A stretch of 11,884 bases of DNA from Natronohydrobacter sp. (lineage in GTDB: Bacteria > Pseudomonadota > Alphaproteobacteria > Rhodobacterales > Rhodobacteraceae), in assembly GCA_007117255.1 (NCBI GenBank), contig SKGU01000292.1, positions 1-11,884 of the forward strand. Reading direction: 5' to 3'. A program made the position numbers and the translations under genes. The first letter of the stretch is position 1, and each line of letters opens with the position of its first letter. Below the pieces are notes generated by a model. The model did no database searches. It was not told where the DNA came from and was given only the letters and a program-made list of their open reading frames with translations. Below are positions 6,585 through 11,884 of this stretch, piece by piece.

Positions 6585-9127
6585 CCCAGACCTATCGTGC
6601 CATTGTCATTGGCGGCGGCGTTGTCGGCTGCTCGGTCCTGTATCACCTGGCGAAAGCCGGCTGGACCGATGTTCTGCTGATTGAGCGGTCAGAACTCACT
6701 TCAGGCTCGACATGGCACGCAGCGGGCGGGTTTCACACGCTCAATGGCGATCCGAATGTGGCGCGTCTGCAAGCTTATACCATCTCGCTTTATGAAGAGT
6801 TGGAGAAGATGACCGGCCAATCCTGCGGCCTGCATCTGGTGGGCGGCGTGCAGATGGCCGACAGCCCGGAGCGGCTGGATTTCCTGCGCATGGCCCATGC
6901 GCGCGGGCGCTATCTGGGCATGGAGACCGAGATCATAACCCCGTCCGAGGCCAAGGCCATGTTCCCGCTGATGGACGAGTCGCATTTTGTCGGTGCGCTT
7001 TGGGACCCGGTTGAGGGGCATCTTGACCCCTCTGGTACGACGCATGCCTATGCGAAAGCGGCGAAGATGCTGGGTGCGAAGATCGAGTTGCGCAATCCTG
7101 TGAAGGAATTGACGCAAGACCCGGATGGCACATGGAATGTGATCACTGAAAACGGCACATATCGATGCGAGCATGTGGTCAATGCCGGTGGCCTCTGGGC
7201 GCGCGAGCTGGGCCGCATGGTCGGGCTGGAACTGCCGGTTCTGGCGATGGAGCATATGTATCTGCTGACCGAACCCATGCCCGAAGTGATGGAGTTCAAC
7301 GCCAGTATGGGCCGCGAGTTGATCCATGTGATCGACTTCAAGGGCGAAATCTACACACGGCAGGAAGGGCAGGGCATCCTGCTCGGCACTTATGAGAAAG
7401 CCTGCAAGCCGTGGTCCCCCGTGACGACCCCTTGGGATTTCGGCCATGAATTGCTGCAGCCCGATATCGACCGGCTGGCCCCCTCGCTAGAGGTCGGTTT
7501 CCGCCATTTCCCGCCCTACGAGAACGCGGGCATCAAGCAGATCATCAACGGCCCCTTCACCTTCGCGCCCGATGGCAACCCGCTGGTGGGGCCTGTGCAG
7601 GGGCTGACGAATTACTGGTCGGCCTGCGCGGTCATGGCGGGCTTCAGCCAAGGCGGGGGCGTCGGGCTGGTGCTGGCGAACTGGATGACCACAGGCGATC
7701 CGGGCCATGATGTGTTTGGGATGGATGTGGCGCGCTACGGGGATTGGGCCAGCTTGCGCTACACCAACGCGAAGGTGCGCGAGAATTATTCGCGCCGCTT
7801 CTCGATCCGCTTCCCGAATGAGGAACTGCCCGCAGCAAGGCCCCATCTGACGACCCCGCTCTATGACCTGATGCTGCGCGACAATCATGCGGTGATGGGC
7901 GACACATGGGGGCTGGAGACGCCGCTCTGGTTCGCGCCTTCGGCGGATGAGGCGCATGACGTGCTGTCCTTCCACCGCTCGAATGACTTCGCGCATGTCG
8001 GCGCTGAAGTGCGGGCGGTGCGCGACAGTGTGGGCGTGACCGAGATTGCCAATTTCGCCAAGTACGAGGTGACGGGACCGGGCGCAGAGGCGATTCTTGA
8101 CCGGCTGATGACGAACCGTCTTCCGAAGCTCGGGCGCATTGTGCTGACGCCCATGCTCAATGACGCGGGCAAACTGATCGGTGATTTCACCATCGCGCGG
8201 GCCGGGGCTGAGCGCTTTATGATCTGGGGCTCGCTGGCGGCGACGAAATACCACCTGCGCTGGTTCGAGCGTCATCAGCCCAAGGATGGCAGCGTCATGA
8301 TCCGCGCGCTGGGCATGGGGCTGATGGGGCTGTCCATCGCGGGGCCGAAAGCGCGGGACGTTCTGGCCGCGCTTGTGGATGCAGATGTGTCGGGCAGCGC
8401 GTTCCGCTTCATGGATTTCCGCGAAATGGATGTGGCGGGTGCGCCCTGCATGGTCAATCGCATCACCTACACGGGCGATCTGGGCTATGAAATCTGGATG
8501 GCCCCGGAATATCAGCGCCGCGTCTATGCCGCGATCAAGGATGCAGGGGCCGATCATGGCATCCGCGATTTCGGGATGCGCGCACTCTTGTCGATGCGGT
8601 TTGAAAAGAACTTCCCGACATGGTTTGCGGAACTGCGCCCGATTTATGGCCCGATGGAAGGCGCGATGGAACGCTTCGTGGCCTATGACAAGCCCGATTT
8701 CATCGGTCGCGACGCCGCATTGGCGGAACGCGGAGAGGGGCCGCGCCTGCGCCGTGTGGCAATGATCATCGACGCTGAAACTGCCGACGCGATTGCGGAT
8801 GAACCGATCTGGGCGCGGGTGGATCAGGATTATGGTACCATCACGCCTCCGCATAGCTATGGGCCTGCGCGCTTTGATGCGGCGGGCAACAAGCTGGACA
8901 CGCCGCATCCTTCAGTTGCAGGGGAATGGCGCGTTGTGGGCTGGGTGACATCAGGCGGATATGGGCACCATGTCGGGCTGTCACTGGCGCAAGGCTATCT
9001 GCCTGCCGCCCTGGCCGAGCGCGCTGACACAGACCTGTTCGAGGTCGAGATCATGGGCAAACGCCTACCGGCCCGGATCGCGCTTGAGCCGCCCTTTGAC
9101 CCCACCGGCGCAAAGATGCGAAGCTGA
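6581..9127 (+). CDS. DMGDH/sarcosine-dehydrogenase-like FAD oxidoreductase fused to a GcvT (aminomethyltransferase) domain
   Basis: This 848-residue cytoplasmic flavoprotein has the dimethylglycine/sarcosine dehydrogenase layout. A DAO-type FAD domain spans about 1-370, with the dinucleotide motif GGGVVG (11-16). A short linker domain lies at about 370-425 and a folate-binding GCV_T plus GCV_T_C module at about 430-840, including TGDLGYEIW near residue 630. GSTWHAAGG (42-50) matches the motif whose histidine carries covalent FAD in mammalian DMGDH, so His46 is probably flavinylated. The family oxidises an N-methyl group and passes the one-carbon unit to tetrahydrofolate. Length is typical. 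The ATG at 6581 has a strong GGAGGA site and overlaps the previous stop. Dimethylglycine, sarcosine or another N-methyl amine could be the substrate; the non-standard operon neighbours argue against assuming the glycine-betaine pathway. Confidence 0.88.
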   Translation: MTQTYRAIVIGGGVVGCSVLYHLAKAGWTDVLLIERSELTSGSTWHAAGGFHTLNGDPNVARLQAYTISLYEELEKMTGQSCGLHLVGGVQMADSPERLDFLRMAHARGRYLGMETEIITPSEAKAMFPLMDESHFVGALWDPVEGHLDPSGTTHAYAKAAKMLGAKIELRNPVKELTQDPDGTWNVITENGTYRCEHVVNAGGLWARELGRMVGLELPVLAMEHMYLLTEPMPEVMEFNASMGRELIHVIDFKGEIYTRQEGQGILLGTYEKACKPWSPVTTPWDFGHELLQPDIDRLAPSLEVGFRHFPPYENAGIKQIINGPFTFAPDGNPLVGPVQGLTNYWSACAVMAGFSQGGGVGLVLANWMTTGDPGHDVFGMDVARYGDWASLRYTNAKVRENYSRRFSIRFPNEELPAARPHLTTPLYDLMLRDNHAVMGDTWGLETPLWFAPSADEAHDVLSFHRSNDFAHVGAEVRAVRDSVGVTEIANFAKYEVTGPGAEAILDRLMTNRLPKLGRIVLTPMLNDAGKLIGDFTIARAGAERFMIWGSLAATKYHLRWFERHQPKDGSVMIRALGMGLMGLSIAGPKARDVLAALVDADVSGSAFRFMDFREMDVAGAPCMVNRITYTGDLGYEIWMAPEYQRRVYAAIKDAGADHGIRDFGMRALLSMRFEKNFPTWFAELRPIYGPMEGAMERFVAYDKPDFIGRDAALAERGEGPRLRRVAMIIDAETADAIADEPIWARVDQDYGTITPPHSYGPARFDAAGNKLDTPHPSVAGEWRVVGWVTSGGYGHHVGLSLAQGYLPAALAERADTDLFEVEIMGKRLPARIALEPPFDPTGAKMRS

Positions 9128-9162
9128 CCCCCTGACAACCGCAACAGGAAAGGCCCGGATGT

Positions 9163-10395
9163 ATGCGGCTTGAAGGACTGGAGATTTTTGTTATCGGAAC
9201 TCCGCCACCCGGCTGGGGCGGTCGCTACTGGATCATTGTGAAGCTGACTACCGAATGCGGGATCATCGGCTTTGGCGAGGTCTATGCAACCGCGATTGGT
9301 CCGAGTGCCATGAGTGTTGTCATTAAAGACGTATTCGAGCGCCATATGAAGGGCGAAAGCCCTGAAAATGTGGAGCTGATGTTTCGCCGTGCTTATTCCT
9401 CTGGATTTACCCAGCGCCCGGACCCGACTGTGATCGGCGCGTTTTCAGGGTTGGAGATCGCGTGCTGGGATATTCTGGGCAAAGCTCGCGGCAGGCCTGT
9501 CTGGGCGCTGCTGGGCGGGCGAATGAACGAAAAACTGCGTGCTTATACCTATCTCTATCCATTGCCCCATCACGACAAGACCGCCTTCTGGATCAGCCCT
9601 GACATGCAGGCAGAAAGCGCGATTTCGGCGGTCAACCAAGGGTTTACCGCGATCAAGCTGGACCCCGCCGGACCTTATACGATACGCGGAGGGCATCAAC
9701 CGGGGATGCGCGACATTGACCTGTGTGACCGGATGCTGGGCGCGGTGCGCGCAGCTATTGGCACCCGTGCCGATATCTTGCTCGGCACGCATGGGCAATT
9801 CACCCCTGCGGGCGCGATTCGTCTGGGGGCGGCAATGGAGCGGCACCAACCGCTGTGGTACGAGGAACCTATCCCGCCCGATGACATCTCTGGCATGGCC
9901 GAGGTCGCGCGCGCGGTCCGCCTGCCGATTGCCACGGGAGAAAGACTTTGCACCAAGGCCGAATTCGGTGCGGTGCTGCGTGCGAGCGCGGCTAGTATTC
10001 TGCAACCTGCGCTTGGCCGCGCGGGCGGCATCTGGGAGGTCAAGAAGATCGCTGTGATGGCAGAAGCCTTTGGCGCCCAGCTCGCTCCGCATCTTTATGC
10101 CGGTCCTGTTGAATGGGCGGCCAATATCCATCTGGCGGCCAGCATCCCCAATCTGCTGATGATCGAATGCATCCAGACGGGCGGTGAATTTCACCTGCCC
10201 TTGATCGGCAACAGCCTACGCGTCGAGGATGGATTCATCACGCCGCCGGAACGCCCAGGTCTGGGAATTGCATTTGATGAAAGCCTTGCTCTGGCGCACC
10301 CCTATCGCGATACAGACCTTCATCTGCAGATGCAGGAACTTCCGTGCGATTACTCAAAAGGAAACAACTTCACAGGGGGGGCTGCACGAGATTGA
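9163..10395 (+). CDS. Enolase-superfamily (mandelate racemase/muconate lactonizing-like) protein with altered active site
   Basis: This 410-residue protein has an N-terminal capping domain (about 1-125) and a C-terminal TIM barrel with MR-subgroup signposts: GEVYATAIG (38-46), IKLDP (164-168), THGQ (209-212), YEEP (233-236), TGERL (258-262), QPALGRAGGI (281-290), APH (308-310) and IEC (334-336). Members abstract an alpha-proton next to a carboxylate using Mg2+ and act as dehydratases, racemases or epimerases. Compared with D-galactonate dehydratase as I recall it (DFHGR, QPDLSHAGG), the first metal-ligand Asp reads Gly208 and the dyad Asp reads Ala283, while His210, Glu260 and His310 are kept. 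The gene starts at ATG 9163, 35 bp after the flavoprotein, with an AGGAAAGG-type site. The reaction is not assignable. A hydroxyproline-betaine epimerase-like role, known from HpbD in other betaine clusters, is one possibility. Confidence 0.82.
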   Translation: MRLEGLEIFVIGTPPPGWGGRYWIIVKLTTECGIIGFGEVYATAIGPSAMSVVIKDVFERHMKGESPENVELMFRRAYSSGFTQRPDPTVIGAFSGLEIACWDILGKARGRPVWALLGGRMNEKLRAYTYLYPLPHHDKTAFWISPDMQAESAISAVNQGFTAIKLDPAGPYTIRGGHQPGMRDIDLCDRMLGAVRAAIGTRADILLGTHGQFTPAGAIRLGAAMERHQPLWYEEPIPPDDISGMAEVARAVRLPIATGERLCTKAEFGAVLRASAASILQPALGRAGGIWEVKKIAVMAEAFGAQLAPHLYAGPVEWAANIHLAASIPNLLMIECIQTGGEFHLPLIGNSLRVEDGFITPPERPGLGIAFDESLALAHPYRDTDLHLQMQELPCDYSKGNNFTGGAARD

Positions 10396-10539
10396 AGTCG
10401 CTTTTGCGCAATCCGGTCTTGAAACATGCGACGATGTCGCTTTTGATGTATCAGATGGCGCAAAAAGGCCGCGACTTGCGGAAAAAGAGAAAAAGCTGGT
10501 GCCAGCATAAAAACGACCAGAAATTTCAGGGAGACAAGA
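10396..10539 (+). promoter_or_regulatory. Intergenic region upstream of the ABC binding protein
   Basis: This 144-bp gap is long relative to the 4-35 bp spacings in the rest of the operon, so it may carry its own promoter or an mRNA-processing site. It contains an exact 10-bp direct repeat, GTCGCTTTTG, at 10397-10406 and 10436-10445. It also contains a small inverted repeat, GCGAC-GAT-GTCGC (10428-10440), followed by TTTT. I find no convincing -35/-10 pair. A CAGGGAG ribosome site (10528-10534) precedes the next ATG. Confidence 0.35.
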
Positions 10540-11884
10540 ATGACCAAAGACACCATCAAAGAAAAAACCCTGCATCGCGCGGCAAGTGCCTATGCGCTAG
10601 AGTGCAAGGACGGCAAGCTCAGCCGCCGCGAATTCCTGACCCGCGCTACCGCGCTTGGTGTTGCAGCCCCTGCCGCTTACGGGCTACTGGGGCTTGCCGC
10701 ACCAGAGGCGAAAGCTCAGACCCCGCAGATGGGCGGTAGTCTGCGCATCCAGATGGATATCAAAGCGCAGCGCGACCCGCGCACATGGGATTGGTCGGAA
10801 CTGGCCAATGTCTGCCGCGGCTGGTTGGAATACCTCGTCAGCTACGAACGCGACGGCACTGTCCAGCCCGTGCTGCTGGAAAGCTGGGAGGCTAATGACG
10901 ATGCGACGGTTTATACCCTGAACATCCGGCCTGGGGTGACATGGAACAACGGCGATCCCTTCACTGCGTCAGATGTCGCCCACAACATCGAGCGTTGGTG
11001 TGATGCCTCGGTCGAGGGTAATTCCATGGCCGGACGCATGAGTGCGATTTCCGAGGATGGCAAACTGCGTGATGGTGCCGTGGAAGTGGTCGATGACCTG
11101 ACGCTGCGCCTGCATCTGTCCAACCCCGATATCGCAATTATCGTGAACATGGCCGATTATCCAGCTGCAGTGGTGCATCCGTCCTTCACCGGCGATGATC
11201 CGGTCGCAAATCCGATCGGCACAGGTCCATATCGTCCTGTCAGCCATGACACTGGTATTGGCGCGGTTATCGAGCGCAATCCTGACCATACCTGGTGGAA
11301 TGAGGGCAATGGTGCGTATCTTGACCGGATCGAATTCGTCGATCTGGGCACGGACCCGGCTGCATGGCTGGCCGCTGCCGAAGGCGGCGAGATCGACATG
11401 ACCTATCAGACCACAGGCGATTTCATTGATATCTTCGAAGCGATCGGCCTGCCGAAGTCAGAGGCCATTACAGCCTCGACACTGGCTGTGCGTTTCAACC
11501 AGACGCAAGCGCCTTACGACAATGTCAATGTGCGTCGTGCGTTGCAGATGGCGGTGAATAACGAGATTGTCCTTGAACTGGGTTACAATGATCTTGGCAC
11601 TGTCGCCGATAACCACCATGTCTGCCCGATTCATCCTGAATATGCCCCGACCGGTGGCACGCCGTTTGATCCGGCTGCCGCCAAAGAGATGATTGAAGCC
11701 GAAGGGCTGGCGGATCATGAGTTCGAGCTGATCTCGATTGATGACAACTGGCAAGCTGCGACCTGTGACAGTGTTGCGGCGCAAATCCGCGCGGCTGGGA
11801 TCAATATCAAACGCACTATCCTGCCTGGTGCGACTTTCTGGAATGACTGGCTGAACTATCCGTTTTCATCGACAGAGTGGAACA
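10540..11884 (+). CDS. Tat-exported ABC transporter substrate-binding protein, family 5 (peptide/nickel type), 5' part
   Basis: This gene begins at ATG 10540 and is still open at the window end, giving 448 codons of an expected 520-540. The N-terminus has a twin-arginine signal, SRREFLTRA (28-36), a hydrophobic stretch (about 37-54) and a likely cleavage site after AKA (57-59), so the protein is exported folded to the periplasm. The mature part is SBP_bac_5-like: GGSLRI (65-70), YTLNIRPGVTWNNGDPFTA, then an IGTGPYRP segment, and FNQTQAPYDNVNVRRALQMA with the typical late-domain consensus. The family feeds peptides, opines, nickel or small amines and betaines to Dpp/Opp-type permeases, which I would expect just downstream. 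It lies in the same direction as the catabolic operon, so it probably supplies that pathway's substrate (inference). The ligand is unknown. Confidence 0.9.
   Translation, partial: MTKDTIKEKTLHRAASAYALECKDGKLSRREFLTRATALGVAAPAAYGLLGLAAPEAKAQTPQMGGSLRIQMDIKAQRDPRTWDWSELANVCRGWLEYLVSYERDGTVQPVLLESWEANDDATVYTLNIRPGVTWNNGDPFTASDVAHNIERWCDASVEGNSMAGRMSAISEDGKLRDGAVEVVDDLTLRLHLSNPDIAIIVNMADYPAAVVHPSFTGDDPVANPIGTGPYRPVSHDTGIGAVIERNPDHTWWNEGNGAYLDRIEFVDLGTDPAAWLAAAEGGEIDMTYQTTGDFIDIFEAIGLPKSEAITASTLAVRFNQTQAPYDNVNVRRALQMAVNNEIVLELGYNDLGTVADNHHVCPIHPEYAPTGGTPFDPAAAKEMIEAEGLADHEFELISIDDNWQAATCDSVAAQIRAAGINIKRTILPGATFWNDWLNYPFSSTEWN

Noticed and set aside
7487..8908. 473-residue - strand open frame opposite the DMGDH-like gene
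   Set aside because: Its sequence is rich in His, Arg and Pro with no domain signal, as expected for the antisense of a high-GC gene; the + strand frame is clearly a conserved flavoprotein.
10375..10381. Run of seven G near the 3' end of the enolase-family gene, considered as a slippage or frameshift site
   Set aside because: Only about five codons remain after it and the annotated ending (GGAARD) looks like a natural C-terminus, so slippage would change little.
10229..10510. Open frame running from the end of the enolase homologue into the gap, with a fairly protein-like acidic tail
   Set aside because: Most of it overlaps the enolase-family gene in another frame, and no start codon with a ribosome site begins in the gap. 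A gene remnant cannot be excluded but is not supported.

Overview
The window looks like the chromosome of an alphaproteobacterium, most likely in the Rhodobacteraceae (Roseobacter/Rhodobaca-like). GC is high (roughly 60% by eye). The sugar transporter has the FrcBCA type of architecture, and the TMA-methyltransferase-like and dimethylglycine-dehydrogenase-like proteins resemble those that are abundant in that family. This placement rests on protein style, not on a phylogenetic marker. I see no tRNA, rRNA, insertion sequence, CRISPR array or phage gene.

Region 1 (1-2214, + strand) is the 3' part of a sugar ABC transporter operon. It holds the end of a periplasmic binding protein (frcB-like), an intercistronic hairpin, a ribose/fructose-type permease (frcC-like) and a single-domain ATPase (frcA-like) that overlaps the permease by 4 nt. 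A GC-rich hairpin at 2226-2266 separates it from the convergent next gene.

Region 2 (2273-4770, - strand) is a two-gene regulatory/catabolic unit read leftward. It has an XRE-type helix-turn-helix regulator (3934-4770) and, 101 bp downstream, a non-pyrrolysine MttB-family methyltransferase homologue (2273-3832). The Shine-Dalgarno of the second gene lies partly inside a perfect 8-bp stem.

Region 3 (4915-11884, + strand) is divergent from the regulator across a 144-bp AT-rich, palindrome-rich intergenic region. A tightly packed operon encodes a membrane histidine-box (di-iron) desaturase-like protein, a PhnD-like binding-protein fold without a signal peptide, and an 848-residue DMGDH/sarcosine-dehydrogenase-like flavoprotein fused to a GcvT domain. 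These three are linked by ATGA overlaps. An enolase-superfamily (mandelate racemase-like) protein with changed active-site positions follows. After a 144-bp gap comes a Tat-exported family-5 (peptide/nickel-type) ABC binding protein that runs off the window.

My working model, which is inference, is that regions 2 and 3 form one catabolic module for an N-methylated compound such as a betaine or N-methyl amino acid. The family-5 ABC system would import it. The MttB-like protein, the di-iron enzyme and the DMGDH-GcvT flavoprotein would remove or oxidise methyl groups. The enolase-family protein would act on the carbon skeleton, and the XRE protein would control both arms from the shared intergenic region. 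The substrate cannot be read from the sequence. The least described parts are the desaturase-like/cytosolic PhnD-like pair and the enolase homologue lacking two canonical catalytic acids.
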